Positions 26,954-36,719 of a stretch of 64,000 nt of DNA are shown here, one piece after another. The stretch lies in assembly GCF_029889745.1 (NCBI RefSeq), contig NZ_CP123639.1, positions 1,593,501 to 1,657,500 of the forward strand, written 5' to 3'. Made by a program: the position numbers and the translations under genes. Under the pieces are notes generated by a model. The model worked only from the letters and a program-made list of their open reading frames with translations. It had not been told where the DNA came from and made no database searches. The first letter of the stretch is position 1. The number at the start of each line of letters is the position of its first letter. This stretch comes from Ligilactobacillus faecis. Its GTDB lineage: Bacteria > Bacillota > Bacilli > Lactobacillales > Lactobacillaceae.

Positions 26954-28470
26954 CAGAATGTAGACTAAGTCATCAGAGTATGTGCTCTGGTGACTTTTTT
27001 TGTATAATTAAAGAAAACGATTACGGAGGTATTTGTCATGCTTCGCAAGAGTGATCCCAATCTCAAACGCCGTGAATATGCTCGTACTTCTCTAGATGAT
27101 TTGGTCCCAAAAGATCATTTACTCCGTAAAATTGATCAAATTATTGATTTCTCTTTTATTTATGATCTTGTCGAAGATTCCTATTGTAAAAATAATGGCC
27201 GTCCCAGTCTTGATCCTGTATTACTCATAAAGATTCCTTTGATTCAAAATCTATTTGGTATTCGTTCTATGCGTCAAACGATCAAAGAAATTCAAGTTAA
27301 TGTCGCTTATCGATGGTTTCTAGGACTGGGTTTAAATGATCCTGTTCCTCATTTCTCTACTTACGGTAAAAACTATAAAAGAAGATTTGCTGAAAATCAT
27401 GTAATAGAAGCCATTTTTGCTCATATCTTGAAACTCTGCTTAGAAAATGATCTTATCGACACAACTGATATTTTTATTGATGGAACTCATTTGAAAGCTG
27501 CTGCTAACAGCCGTAAATATACTACTGAAGTTATTGAAACTAAGTCAAAATTTATGAGTGAAGATCTCGAAAAAGAAATAAATGTAGATAGAGCTAAACA
27601 TCAAAAGAAACCCTTAAAAGAAGAAAAACCTAAAAAAAAACTAGACAAGTAAAAATATCTAAAACTGATCCTGATAGTGGATGGTTTCATAAGGGTGAAC
27701 ACAAACAGGTTTTTGCCTATAACGTTCAAGCTGCCTGTGATAAAAATGGGTGGCTCTTAGCTTATGTGGTCGGTGCGGGAAATATCCATGATACGCAACT
27801 TTTTCCTGAAATATTTGAAAAAGTACGGAAGTACGACCCACAATATATTATCGCTGATTCTGGCTATAAAACACCCACGATCGCACACTTTTTACTATCT
27901 CAAGGCATAATTCCCATTCTTCCTTATAAACGCCCAAGGGGCAAAGTTGGTACGCTTAGACCCAAAGATTTTGTTTATGATGAATATTATGATTGTTATT
28001 TATGTCCTGGCGATCAAATCTTAATGTACTCCACAACTAATCGAAGTGGTTATCGTGAATATAAAAGTGATCCTACAATCTGTGAAAAATGTCCTTTACT
28101 GCACAAATGTACACAAAGTAAAAATCATCAAAGAGTTATCGCTCGTCATGTTTGGCAAGATAGTATGGAAAAATGTGAGGATATCAGGCATCAAACTGGC
28201 TCAAAATTAAAGTATGAAGCGCGAAAGGAGACGATCGAAAGAAATTTTGGTTCGGCAAAAGAATATCACAACTTGAGATACGCCCGAGAAGTAGGAATTG
28301 ATAAAATTCTAGCTCAAGTCGGGTTGATATTTGCGTGCCTAAATCTAAAAAAACTGGTAAAAATACTGGGGAAAAAACCTGTTATATTCGTATATTTCAA
28401 AGTATATAGTTATAAAAATACATAAAAAAACAAACTCTATCCGATTTGAATAGAGTTTGTCTACGTTCTG
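26954..28470 (+). mobile_element. IS1182-family-like insertion sequence, copy 1 (1517 bp)
   Basis: Ends CAGAATGTAGAC (left) and GTCTACGTTCTG (right) form 12-bp terminal inverted repeats with one mismatch. Just inside each end is a hairpin: AGTCATCAGAG/CTCTGGTGACT plus T-run (26968-27003) and ACAAACTCTAT/ATAGAGTTTGT. These would block read-through into and out of the element. It is flanked by a 21-bp duplication of a complete terminator stem-loop. Same length and nearly the same sequence as the inverted copy at 32615-34131. Family assignment is from the transposase. Confidence 0.9.
27038..28425 (+). CDS. IS1182-like DDE transposase, made by -1 frameshift at an A9 run
   Basis: The first frame (27038-27652, 204 aa) carries an N-terminal DUF772-type domain (SLDPVLLIKIPLIQNLFGIRS) and the first catalytic Asp region (DIFIDGTHLKAAAN). 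It stops 12 bases after nine A residues (27632-27640). The second frame, -1 relative to it, continues without a start codon (SKTDPDSGWFHKGEHKQVFAY) through IIADSGYKTPT and a cysteine-rich CPGD...CEKCPLLHKC segment to RNFGSAKEYHNLRY. Together about 462 aa, normal for the family. The same break in both copies suggests programmed slippage rather than decay. Codon use (ATT-rich isoleucine) is unlike the host genes. Confidence 0.85.
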
Positions 28471-28491
28471 GGACTACAGTAAGTGTAGTCT
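28471..28491 (+). repeat. Target duplication, right copy
   Basis: Exact repeat of 26933-26953, followed by TTTTTT, i.e. the functional end of the original sdaAA terminator. Confidence 0.9.
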
Positions 28492-28525
28492 TTTTTACTA
28501 TTTGCGAAGCTAACTTTACTAGTCG

Positions 28526-28546
28526 ACACACCTGGTGTGTTATAAT
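28526..28546 (+). promoter_or_regulatory. rapZ promoter with palindromic operator-like site
   Basis: The palindrome ACACACC-T-GGTGTGT (28526-28540) abuts a perfect -10 TATAAT (28541-28546), so it covers the spacer. A -35 (TTTACT, 28515-28520) is poorly spaced. A bound dimer here would block the promoter. Confidence 0.5.
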
Positions 28547-28579
28547 ATAGTAATTGGATTTAATTGGGGGGAAGTTCAA

Positions 28580-29467
28580 TTGGCAGAAACAATACAATTA
28601 GTAGTCGTAACTGGAATGAGTGGAGCTGGTAAAACAGTAGCTATGCAAAGCTTTGAAGATCTTGGGTATTTTTGTGTAGATAATATGCCTCCAGCTTTAC
28701 TTGGAAAATTTTGGGAATTAGTCAAAGAATCTGGTAAGATAACGAAAGTTGCGCTTGTAATGGATCTTCGTTCGCGAGCTTTTTATGATGAGATCTTTTC
28801 AATGCTACAAGCTTTAGATGATGGTGACGAAAACTTTGTGCCTAAGATCCTCTTTTTAGATGCATCTGATGAAGAATTAGTTGCCCGCTATAAGGAAACA
28901 AGACGCGCTCATCCATTAGCGATGGAAGGACGGATCTTAGATGGGATCCAACGTGAGCGTGAACTTTTAGCGCAGATCAAATCCAAGGCTCAACTTGTGA
29001 TCGATACAAGTACGATCTCCCCGCGACAGTTACGAGAAGAGATCTTTCATAATTTTGAAAGTAACGAGCACACAGCTTTTCATATCAATGTGATGTCGTT
29101 TGGTTTTAAGTATGGAGTGCCGATCGATGCTGATATCGTGATGGATGTTCGCTTTTTACCTAATCCGTATTATGTAAAGGAATTACGGGAAAAGACTGGG
29201 CTCGATCAGGCAGTTTATGATTATGTTATGAATTCTCAGATGACAGAAGGTTTTTATCAAAAATTTATCGAAACATTACGCTTTGTCATACCGGGTTATA
29301 AAAATGAAGGAAAATCAAGTGTTACGATCGCGATCGGCTGTACTGGTGGGCAACATCGCTCAGTTGCCTTAGCCAAACGGATCGGTGAAGCGCTTGCTAA
29401 AGATCATCCTGTCAATGTGACCCATCGTGATATGAATAAAAGAAAGGAAACAGTCAATCGGTCATGA
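28580..29467 (+). CDS. rapZ: RapZ/YvcJ nucleotide-binding protein
   Basis: Encodes 295 aa from TTG 28580 (SD GGGGGGAAG). It has P-loop [11 protein letters not shown] and FCVDNMPP near the N-terminus, and the RapZ C-terminal domain ([19 protein letters not shown]). In Gram-positives YvcJ hydrolyses GTP and affects competence; in E. coli RapZ binds UDP-GlcNAc-pathway RNAs. Start of the conserved rapZ-yvcK-whiA operon, overlapping yvcK by four bases (ATGA). Confidence 0.95.
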   Translation: MAETIQLVVVTGMSGAGKTVAMQSFEDLGYFCVDNMPPALLGKFWELVKESGKITKVALVMDLRSRAFYDEIFSMLQALDDGDENFVPKILFLDASDEELVARYKETRRAHPLAMEGRILDGIQRERELLAQIKSKAQLVIDTSTISPRQLREEIFHNFESNEHTAFHINVMSFGFKYGVPIDADIVMDVRFLPNPYYVKELREKTGLDQAVYDYVMNSQMTEGFYQKFIETLRFVIPGYKNEGKSSVTIAIGCTGGQHRSVALAKRIGEALAKDHPVNVTHRDMNKRKETVNRS

Positions 29468-30483
29468 CCCACATAAATCTCAATCGAAATCGCCCTAAGA
29501 TCGTTGTTATCGGTGGAGGAACAGGCTTACCTGTTATTTTGACTGGTCTTCACCAGTATAATGTTGATATCACTGCTGTTGTTACAGTAGCAGATGATGG
29601 TGGCTCGTCTGGGGTGATCCGTGATTATATCAATGTGGTCCCTCCAGGGGATATTCGCAATGTTTTAGTGGCGTTATCTAACATGCCAGAGATCTATAAG
29701 CAGATCTTTCAGTATCGCTTCAACTCAAATGATCAATTCTTTTCAGGACATGCGATCGGAAATTTGATCATTGCTGCTTTATCTGAGATGGATGATCGGG
29801 GGATCTTTGATGCGGTACAAGAGCTTTCAAGTTTGATGCAGATCGACGGTCATGTCTATCCGGCTTCAGATACACCGTTGATCTTGAATGCTAAATTTAC
29901 TGATGGTAGCCAATTGGCGGGAGAATCGCATATTTCTGCTGCTGGTAAAACGATCGACCATGTTTGGGTGACTTCTGTTGATGGGAAGACACCAGAAGCC
30001 AAACAAGAAGTCATTCAAGCGATCATGGAGGCTGATCAGATCGTTTTAGGACCGGGAAGTTTATTTACGAGTATTTTACCTAATTTGATGATCTCAAATG
30101 TTGGTCAAGCAGTAAGAGAGACAAACGCAGAAGTCATCTATATTTGTAATATTATGACGCAAAAGGGCGAAACAGAACGTTTTACAGACGCTGAACATGT
30201 CCGCGTTTTAAATAGACATTTAGGAAAAAATTTTATCGATACAGTTTTAGTTAATACTGAACCTGTGCCTAAAGATTATCTCGATCGGCAAAAGTATGAT
30301 GAATATCTTTATCAAGTAGCTTATGATTTTAAAGGATTACGCGAACAAGGGTGTCGAGTGATCTCAGATAACTTTTTGAAGTTACGTGATCGTGGTGTCT
30401 TTCATAATGGTGAGCAAGTGGTTGAAGAACTGATGCGTTTACTAGGACGCCCTCGTTCATGGGATGCAAATGAATTGAATTAA
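29464..30483 (+). CDS. yvcK: YvcK/GlmR, UDP-sugar-binding regulator of gluconeogenesis
   Basis: Encodes 339 aa. CofD-like fold with [12 protein letters not shown] at the N-terminus, [10 protein letters not shown], and [15 protein letters not shown]. In B. subtilis this protein binds UDP-GlcNAc and stimulates GlmS, linking carbon flux with wall synthesis. The start overlaps the rapZ stop; the SD GAAAGGAA lies within rapZ. Confidence 0.95.
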   Translation: MTHINLNRNRPKIVVIGGGTGLPVILTGLHQYNVDITAVVTVADDGGSSGVIRDYINVVPPGDIRNVLVALSNMPEIYKQIFQYRFNSNDQFFSGHAIGNLIIAALSEMDDRGIFDAVQELSSLMQIDGHVYPASDTPLILNAKFTDGSQLAGESHISAAGKTIDHVWVTSVDGKTPEAKQEVIQAIMEADQIVLGPGSLFTSILPNLMISNVGQAVRETNAEVIYICNIMTQKGETERFTDAEHVRVLNRHLGKNFIDTVLVNTEPVPKDYLDRQKYDEYLYQVAYDFKGLREQGCRVISDNFLKLRDRGVFHNGEQVVEELMRLLGRPRSWDANELN

Positions 30484-30493
30484 AGGATGAACT

Positions 30494-31435
30494 TTGATGT
30501 CTTATGCAAGTGATGTAAAAAAAGAATTAACGACACTTGAAGTCCATTTTGGAAATGCTAAAGCTGAATTGATGGCTTTGATCCGAATGAATGGCGCTTT
30601 AAGTATCGTTAATCATCAATTTGTTTTGAGTGTGCAAACTGAAAACCCTGCGATCGCTAGACGGATCTACGTTTTATTGAAACAGTTTTATGATGTGGAA
30701 AGTGAACTTTTAGTGCGGAGAAAAATGAAGTTAAAAAAGAATAATTTCTACATCGTGCGTTTAAAAACGGGAAGTGACCACGTTTTGAAAGATCTAGATA
30801 TTTTAGATGGTTTTCAAGTCAAAGAGACTGTTCCTTTAAATTTTTTAGATGATGATGCTAAAGTCCGTTCATATTTGCGAGGCGCATTTTTAGCGACTGG
30901 ATCAGTCAACAATCCTGAAAAAAGTCGCTATCATCTGGAGATCTATTCGCTTTATGAAGATCATAATAAGACGATCTGTGAGATGATGAATCGTTATGGA
31001 TTAAACGCTCGAATGACAGAAAGGCGCAGTGGTTATATCACCTATTTGAAAGAAGCAGAAAAGATCGCTGATTTTCTTTCTTTGATCGGAGCCACAAATG
31101 CGATGTTAAAATTTGAAGATATTCGGATCGTTCGTGATATGCGTAACTCAGTCAATCGGATCGTCAATTGCGAAAATGCGAATATGAACAAAGTGGCAGA
31201 TGCCGCTAACCGACAGATCGAAAATATCCATTTTATCGAAGAGCAAGTTGGTTTAAATAGCCTGCCTCCAAAACTACAGGAGGTGGCACAGGCGCGTTTA
31301 GCTCATCCTGAAGTGAGTTTAAAAGAACTTGGTGAATACGTTGCTAGTGGACCGATCTCAAAATCAGGGGTCAATCATCGGCTACGGAAATTAAATGAAT
31401 ATGCACAAAAACTAAGGGCAGAGGTCGTATCATAA
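30494..31435 (+). CDS. whiA: WhiA, LAGLIDADG-related DNA-binding protein
   Basis: Encodes 313 aa from ATG 30494 (the next in-frame ATG, 30497, is also possible). The N-terminal homing-endonuclease-like fold includes [17 protein letters not shown]; the C-terminal helix-turn-helix includes [22 protein letters not shown]. It affects division and chromosome segregation in Firmicutes. Operon-final gene; a terminator overlaps its stop. Confidence 0.94.
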   Translation: MMSYASDVKKELTTLEVHFGNAKAELMALIRMNGALSIVNHQFVLSVQTENPAIARRIYVLLKQFYDVESELLVRRKMKLKKNNFYIVRLKTGSDHVLKDLDILDGFQVKETVPLNFLDDDAKVRSYLRGAFLATGSVNNPEKSRYHLEIYSLYEDHNKTICEMMNRYGLNARMTERRSGYITYLKEAEKIADFLSLIGATNAMLKFEDIRIVRDMRNSVNRIVNCENANMNKVADAANRQIENIHFIEEQVGLNSLPPKLQEVAQARLAHPEVSLKELGEYVASGPISKSGVNHRLRKLNEYAQKLRAEVVS

Positions 31436-31450
31436 GGATACGGCCTTTTT
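31421..31450 (+). terminator. Terminator overlapping the whiA stop
   Basis: GGTCGTATC and GATACGGCC form the stem with T5 after it; the whiA stop lies in the loop. Confidence 0.8.
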
Positions 31451-31540
31451 GCTTGCAAAAATAAAGAAGACATAGTAATTTAATTACTAACTATCAAACG
31501 GATAGGATGTCACAATTAAAAAATACGAGGGGGAAAAGAG

Positions 31541-32584
31541 ATGAAGTTTACTTATCGCGAATATATGTTTCATATCTTAAACGGGATCAGTATGGGCGTG
31601 ATCGTAGCCTTGATCCCTTCAGCTTTATTGGGGCAATTGATGCAAGCTTTGAGTGGGATCTGGCCAGGATTTTCTAGCTCGATCTTAACGATCACGACCT
31701 TCAACATGAGTTTATTACCGGCCATGGCTGCTTTTAGTGTGGGGTATCTGTGTCAAATGAACATGGTCCAGATGAGCTCATTAGCTGGGGCGGCCATGGT
31801 CGGCTCAGGGGTCATGCACCAAACAGCACAAGGTTTTCTATTAGCCGGAACAGGCGACGTGATCAATACTGGGATAACGATCACCTTTGCAGTTTGGTTA
31901 GCACGATTAGTAGGGGAACGTTTCAAAAATTATACAGTCTTGTTACTACCGATCATTGTGATCGTCGGAGCTGGTGCTTTTGGCTTATTCACTTTACCAT
32001 ACGTTCAAGCCTTTACAGGTTTGATCGGAGCGGGGATCAAGACTTTTACCGAGCTCCAACCGCTTTTGATGGGAATTTTGATGGGGATCACCTTTGCTGT
32101 TTTGATCTGTTCACCGATCAGTTCAGTCGGGATCGCCACTGCGATCGGGATCACTGGTATTGCATCTGGGTCAGCTAATCTAGGGATCACAGCTGGAGCC
32201 TTTACGCTTGCGATCATGGGGAGTTCTGTTAATAGTCTCGGAACTGTGTTTGCTCATTTCTTAGGGACGCCAAAGCTTCAGATGGGAAATATGCTTGAAA
32301 AACCAAAACTTTTTTTGCCAGTGATCATCAGTGCTGGGATCATGGGTGGTTTAGGCGCACTATGCAATATTCAGGGAACAAAGATGAGTGCAGGTTTTGG
32401 TTTCAGTGGGTTAGTCGGACCTTTGGCGGCTTATCAAGCAATGCCGGCTGGTCTAGTTAGTGTGGGGCTGGTTACACTTCTATTTGTGATCTTGCCACTT
32501 ATTTTAGGATATAGTTTACGTTATCTTTTTATTACACGGTTTAAATTATTCAGTGCAAATGATCTTTTGATCGAAACTAAATAA
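31541..32584 (+). CDS. PTS EIIC-like membrane protein (PTS_EIIC_2 / PfoR family)
   Basis: Encodes 347 aa from ATG 31541 (SD GAGGGGG). Very hydrophobic with about nine or ten membrane helices and glycine-rich signatures (GSGVMHQTAQGFLLAGTGD, TAIGITGIASGSANLGIT). It resembles the integral-membrane EIIC-type proteins related to PfoR, which occur as single genes without EIIA/EIIB. Substrate unknown. It is an extra gene between whiA and clpP, followed by a bidirectional terminator that was hit by the second IS copy. Confidence 0.7.
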   Translation: MKFTYREYMFHILNGISMGVIVALIPSALLGQLMQALSGIWPGFSSSILTITTFNMSLLPAMAAFSVGYLCQMNMVQMSSLAGAAMVGSGVMHQTAQGFLLAGTGDVINTGITITFAVWLARLVGERFKNYTVLLLPIIVIVGAGAFGLFTLPYVQAFTGLIGAGIKTFTELQPLLMGILMGITFAVLICSPISSVGIATAIGITGIASGSANLGITAGAFTLAIMGSSVNSLGTVFAHFLGTPKLQMGNMLEKPKLFLPVIISAGIMGGLGALCNIQGTKMSAGFGFSGLVGPLAAYQAMPAGLVSVGLVTLLFVILPLILGYSLRYLFITRFKLFSANDLLIETK

Positions 32585-32586
32585 AA

Positions 32587-32614
32587 AAATGAGGTCACAC
32601 CTTTGACCTCATTT
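32587..32614. repeat. Target duplication, left copy: bidirectional terminator
   Basis: A 28-bp copy of a stem-loop (arms AAATGAGGTC and GACCTCATTT), repeated exactly at 34132-34159. Confidence 0.92.
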
Positions 32615-34131
32615 CAGAACGTAGACAAACTCTATTCAAATCGGATAGAGTTTGTTTTTTTATGTATTTTTATAACTATATACTTTGAAATATACGAATA
32701 TAACAGGGTTTTTCCCCAGTATTTTTACCAGTTTTTTTAGATTTAGGCACGCAAATATCAACCCGACTTTAGCTAGAATTTTATCAATTCCTACTTCTCG
32801 GGCGTATCTCAAGTTGTGATATTCTTTTGCCGAACCAAAATTTCTTTCGATCGTCTCCTTTCGCGCTTCATACTTTAATTTTGAGCCAGTTTGATGCCTG
32901 ATATCCTCACATTTTTCCATACTATCTTGCCAAACATGACGAGCGATAACTCTTTGATGATTTTTACTTTGTGTACATTTGTGCAGTAAAGGACATTTTT
33001 CACAGATTGTAGGATCACTTTTATATTCACGATAACCACTTCGATTAGTTGTGGAGTACATTAAGATTTGATCGCCAGGACATAAATAACAATCATAATA
33101 TTCATCATAAACAAAATCTTTGGGTCTAAGCGTACCAACTTTGCCCCTTGGGCGTTTATAAGGAAGAATGGGAATTATGCCTTGAGATAGTAAAAAGTGT
33201 GCGATCGTGGGTGTTTTATAGCCAGAATCAGCGATAATATATTGTGGGTCGTACTTCCGTACTTTTTCAAATATTTCAGGAAAAAGTTGCGTATCATGGA
33301 TATTTCCCGCACCGACCACATAAGCTAAGAGCCACCCATTTTTATCACAGGCAGCTTGAACGTTATAGGCAAAAACCTGTTTGTGTTCACCCTTATGAAA
33401 CCATCCACTATCAGGATCAGTTTTAGATATTTTTACTTGTCTAGTTTTTTTTTAGGTTTTTCTTCTTTTAAGGGTTTCTTTTGATGTTTAGCTCTATCTA
33501 CATTTATTTCTTTTTCGAGATCTTCACTCATAAATTTTGACTTAGTTTCAATAACTTCAGTAGTATATTTACGGCTGTTAGCAGCAACTTTCAAATGAGT
33601 TCCATCAATAAAAATATCAGTTGTGTCGATAAGATCATTTTCTAAGCAGAGTTTCAAAATATGAGCAAAAATAGCTTCTATTACATGGCTTTCAGCAAAT
33701 CTTCTTTTATAGTTTTTACCGTAAGTAGAGAAATGAGGGACAGGATCATTTAAACCTAGTCCTAGAAACCATCGATAAGCGACATTAACTTGAATTTCTT
33801 TGATCGTTTGACGCATAGAACGGATACCAAATAAATTTTGAATCAAAGGAATCTTTATGAGTAGTACAGGGTCAAGACTAGGACGACCGTTATTTTTACA
33901 ATAGGAATCTTCGACAAGATCATAAATAAAAGAGAAATCAATAATTTGATCAATTTTACGGAGTAAATGATCTTTTGGGACCAAATCATCTAGAGAAGTA
34001 CGAGCATATTCACGGCGTTTGAGATTGGGATCACTCTTGCGAAGCATGACAAATACCTCCGTAATCGTTTTCTTTAATTATACAAAAAAAGTCACCAGAG
34101 CACATACTCTGATGACTTAGTCTACATTCTG
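32615..34131 (-). mobile_element. IS1182-family-like insertion sequence, copy 2 (1517 bp, inverted)
   Basis: Inverted copy of the element at 26954-28470: same length, same terminal repeats (CAGAACGTAGAC at 32615, GTCTACATTCTG ending at 34131), same internal hairpins. It differs by only a few substitutions (for example Q-to-K and K-to-N near the transposase C-terminus, N-to-S and A-to-V in the first part). Flanked by a 28-bp duplication that is again a whole terminator hairpin. Confidence 0.92.
32660..34047 (-). CDS. IS1182-like DDE transposase, copy 2, with the same -1 frameshift site
   Basis: Two minus-strand frames (33433-34047 and the part ending at 32660) joined by a -1 shift in a run of nine T on the plus strand (33445-33453), identical to copy 1. 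Protein content as in copy 1. The near-identity of both copies points to recent transposition. Confidence 0.85.
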
Positions 34132-34163
34132 AAATGAGGTCACACCTTTGACCTCATTTTTTT
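34132..34163. terminator. Bidirectional terminator / right target duplication, clpP side
   Basis: Arms AAATGAGGTC and GACCTCATTT, loop ACACCTTT. It serves clpP (minus strand) and, before the IS insertion, the PTS-IIC-like gene. Confidence 0.85.
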
Positions 34164-34165
34164 TA

Positions 34166-34759
34166 TTATTTGATCTTCTTTTTATTTTTCATGATCCCAT
34201 CGATCAGCCCATAGTCGACTGCTTGTTGAGCCGTCATGAAATTATCACGTTCAGTATCACGATCGATCGTTTCGATATCTTGACCAGAATGTTCAGCTAA
34301 GATCTCGTTGATCAATTTACGTGTCTTCAAGATATGTTCAGCTGCGATCTGGATCTCAGTTGATTGACCTTGAGCGCCACCTAAAGGTTGGTGGATCATG
34401 ATCTCTGAGTTAGGTAGAGCAAAACGTTTGCCTTTAGCCCCAGCTGTTGCTAAAACGGAAGCCATTGAAGCTGCCATCCCCATCACGATCGTTTGAACGT
34501 CAGCATTTACAAAATTCATTGTATCGTAGATCGCAAGGCCAGCCGAAACAGAACCACCTGGAGAATTGATATACATATAGATATCTTTTTCGGAATCTTG
34601 GGCATCAAGGAAAAGCAATTGTGCGATGATCGCATTAGCCATATCGTCGTTGACTTCACCTGAGACCATGATGATCCGATCTTTTAATAAACGCGAATAA
34701 ATATCATAAGCGCGTTCCCCTTGTGAGGATTGCTCGATGACTGTAGGAACTAAATTCAT
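34166..34759 (-). CDS. clpP: ClpP, ATP-dependent protease proteolytic subunit
   Basis: Encodes 197 aa. The catalytic triad is complete: S98 (GMAASMAS), H123 (MIHQP) and D172 (TERDN). It forms the tetradecameric peptidase that works with ClpC, ClpE or ClpX. Spx, SpxH and MecA, encoded at 52-59 kb, are its known substrate and adaptors. Its promoter overlaps a CtsR box, so it belongs to the class III heat-shock regulon. Confidence 0.98.
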   Translation of the reverse strand: MNLVPTVIEQSSQGERAYDIYSRLLKDRIIMVSGEVNDDMANAIIAQLLFLDAQDSEKDIYMYINSPGGSVSAGLAIYDTMNFVNADVQTIVMGMAASMASVLATAGAKGKRFALPNSEIMIHQPLGGAQGQSTEIQIAAEHILKTRKLINEILAEHSGQDIETIDRDTERDNFMTAQQAVDYGLIDGIMKNKKKIK

Positions 34760-34822
34760 AATGAGAACCTCCGCAAATATAATATTGTCGTAATTGACTA
34801 CGTAATGCTATTTTAACTTATT

Positions 34823-34839
34823 GGTCAAAAATGGTCAAA
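34823..34839. promoter_or_regulatory. CtsR operator overlapping the clpP promoter
   Basis: A perfect heptad direct repeat GGTCAAA-AAT-GGTCAAA on the plus strand. On the minus strand its first half supplies the -35 TTGACC, followed after 17 bases by a -10 TAAAAT. CtsR binds exactly this repeat in low-GC Gram-positives. Confidence 0.93.
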
Positions 34840-34873
34840 CAATTAACTATATCTTTTTAAGACCTCGATATGT

Positions 34874-34904
34874 AAAAAATCCCGTACTCGATCAAAGTAC
34901 GGGA
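34874..34904 (-). terminator. Terminator of tRNA-Arg
   Basis: On the minus strand ATCCCGTACT and AGTACGGGAT form the stem, followed by TTTTTT. Confidence 0.85.
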
Positions 34905-34927
34905 TCAATGGTTCGATTTTCTTCTGA

Positions 34928-34999
34928 TGCATCACCTGGGAGTCGAACCCAGATTACAAGAACCGGAATCTTGCGTGCGATCCATTACACTAGCGATGC
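34928..34999 (-). tRNA. tRNA-Arg, anticodon CCG
   Basis: 72 bases on the minus strand. Acceptor GCATCGC pairs with GTGATGC (one G-U), discriminator A, no encoded CCA. T-arm GGGTTCGACTCCC. Anticodon stem CAAGA/TCTTG with loop TTCCGGT, anticodon CCG, reading CGG. Confidence 0.95.
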
Positions 35000-35065
35000 G
35001 TACTTTATTATATTAAAATATATTCAAGGAAATTACAAGTAAAATTTTTTAGAAAGGCTAAAAAA

Positions 35066-36364
35066 ATGAGATTGCAACAACAAAACAAGCTGCAACAAAG
35101 GCAATTGCCTAAGCTAGTTATGAATCAAAAAATGCAACAATCGATCCAAATGCTGAAATTCAATGCAAGTGAATTGAATGAATATTTGACTCAGGTCGAA
35201 TTGGAAAATCCTTTTATCAAAGTTTCAAATCAACATGTTGGTGTCAGTTCAGTCAAAGATCAAGTTGATCTTTTGAGTTTTGTGCCTGATAAAAAGACGC
35301 AATCATTATTTGATTATTTAATGGATCAAGTCAATCTGACGATGCGAAAGACGATCTTGCGTGACTGGGTCGTTTATTTTATTCAACATTTAGATCAAAA
35401 TGGTTATTTGAAACTAGATACAGCCAAGCTCGTTTCAGAAGGCAAGCTCGATCAAACGACTTTAGATGATGCTTTAACTTTACTTTGGCGTTTAGATCCG
35501 CCAGGTGTCGGAGCACGTGATCTACGAGAATGCTTATTATTACAATTAGAAAATGAAGGTGATCGCACAGATCTTGCATATCAGATCGTTTGTAATGATT
35601 TTGATGACTTAGTACAACATGCTTGGGAAAAAATAGCCCAAAAATATGCTTTGACGTTAGCCGAAGTTGATGATATCCTGACGCAGATAAAAAATTTATC
35701 AGCAGCGCCAGGAAAAGCGTATGATCAAACTGAGATCAATTATATCGCTCCTGATCTGGTCGTGACAAAAAAAGAAGACAGATACGTAGTTGAACCAACT
35801 AAATTATTGTGCCCTCAGATCACATTTCGCAAAGAATATTATGATAGTTTAGTAGGAAGTTTAGATCAAACAGTTGTAAAATATCTCCAAGAAAAGAAAA
35901 AACAATATGCAACATTACTAGCCGAATTAGAGGCTAGACAAAATACAGTCGCGCGGGTCGGGCAAGAGATCGTTTCACGGCAACACGAATTTTTTGCTAA
36001 TAAAGAACACCCCCTAAGGCCTTTGTTGTTGCGAGATATTGCTCAAAAGCTCCAATTACATGAGTCAACGATCAGTCGAGCTGTCAATGGTAAGTATCTT
36101 CAAAGTGATTTTGGGATCTTTGAACTACGGAGTTTCTTTTCACATGTCGTTAGCTATACAGAAACAGGAGAAGCGATCGGAGTTGAGCCGATCTATACAC
36201 GCTTGCGTCAGATCGTGGCAACTGAAAATAAGCAAAAGCCACTTTCAGATCAAAAAATTGCTATGCAACTTGCACATGATGGACTAAAAGTGTCCCGTAG
36301 AACAGTTGCAAAATATCGTGAAAAGTTAAATATCCCAGCGTCAAGCCAGAGAAAACGTTTTTAA
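35066..36364 (+). CDS. rpoN: RNA polymerase sigma-54 factor
   Basis: Encodes 432 aa from ATG 35066 (SD AGAAAGG). It has a glutamine-rich region I (QQNKLQQRQLPKLVMNQKMQQ, split by basic residues), the core-binding middle and the C-terminal RpoN box (SRRTVAKYREKL), preceded by the HTH (LHESTISRAVNGKY). Sigma-54 in lactobacilli drives LevR/ManR-activated mannose-type PTS operons. No activator or PTS operon is in the window. Placement beside cggR-gap is typical. Confidence 0.96.
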   Translation: MRLQQQNKLQQRQLPKLVMNQKMQQSIQMLKFNASELNEYLTQVELENPFIKVSNQHVGVSSVKDQVDLLSFVPDKKTQSLFDYLMDQVNLTMRKTILRDWVVYFIQHLDQNGYLKLDTAKLVSEGKLDQTTLDDALTLLWRLDPPGVGARDLRECLLLQLENEGDRTDLAYQIVCNDFDDLVQHAWEKIAQKYALTLAEVDDILTQIKNLSAAPGKAYDQTEINYIAPDLVVTKKEDRYVVEPTKLLCPQITFRKEYYDSLVGSLDQTVVKYLQEKKKQYATLLAELEARQNTVARVGQEIVSRQHEFFANKEHPLRPLLLRDIAQKLQLHESTISRAVNGKYLQSDFGIFELRSFFSHVVSYTETGEAIGVEPIYTRLRQIVATENKQKPLSDQKIAMQLAHDGLKVSRRTVAKYREKLNIPASSQRKRF

Positions 36365-36560
36365 AAAATAATTTTTATTAGAATTGAAATTCGGAAATTG
36401 TTCCTTTTTTGGCTTATTTAAATCGGTGTTTTGAGCGAAAGTTCGGTCCTTGTTGCTTTGTAAACAAATAAAGCAAAATAAATTTCGGATAACCACTAAA
36501 AATCATTTGATATGCATAAGGATTTCTCAGTTTTTTTCTGGTATTTTCACGTGTAAGACC

Positions 36561-36589
36561 TTGCAAAAGAAAAATATAGTTGTTATAAT
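36561..36589 (+). promoter_or_regulatory. Promoter of the cggR-gap operon
   Basis: TTGCAA (36561-36566), 17-base spacer, TATAAT (36584-36589). Transcription would begin near 36596, leaving a leader of about 125 bases. Confidence 0.85.
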
Positions 36590-36609
36590 TTCATTGTGCT
36601 TGGGAAGGC

Positions 36610-36715
36610 GTGAACGATTTGATCGTGGGATCAAATTTTGTGAACGTACCTTAAAGATAGAAGGTTTTGAACTTTCCCTTGGACGTTTCGTGTCCCAAAG
36701 AAAGAGAGACGTTGC
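36610..36715 (+). promoter_or_regulatory. cggR leader with CggR-operator-like repeats
   Basis: A direct repeat GTGAACG flanks a perfect ATTTGATC/GATCAAAT stem (about 36617-36638). Further on, TTGGAC-N6-TGTC (36679-36694) fits the half-site CGGGAC-N6-TGTC of the Bacillus CggR operator. In Bacillus the operator also lies between promoter and cggR. Confidence 0.55.
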
Positions 36716-36719
36716 AGTT

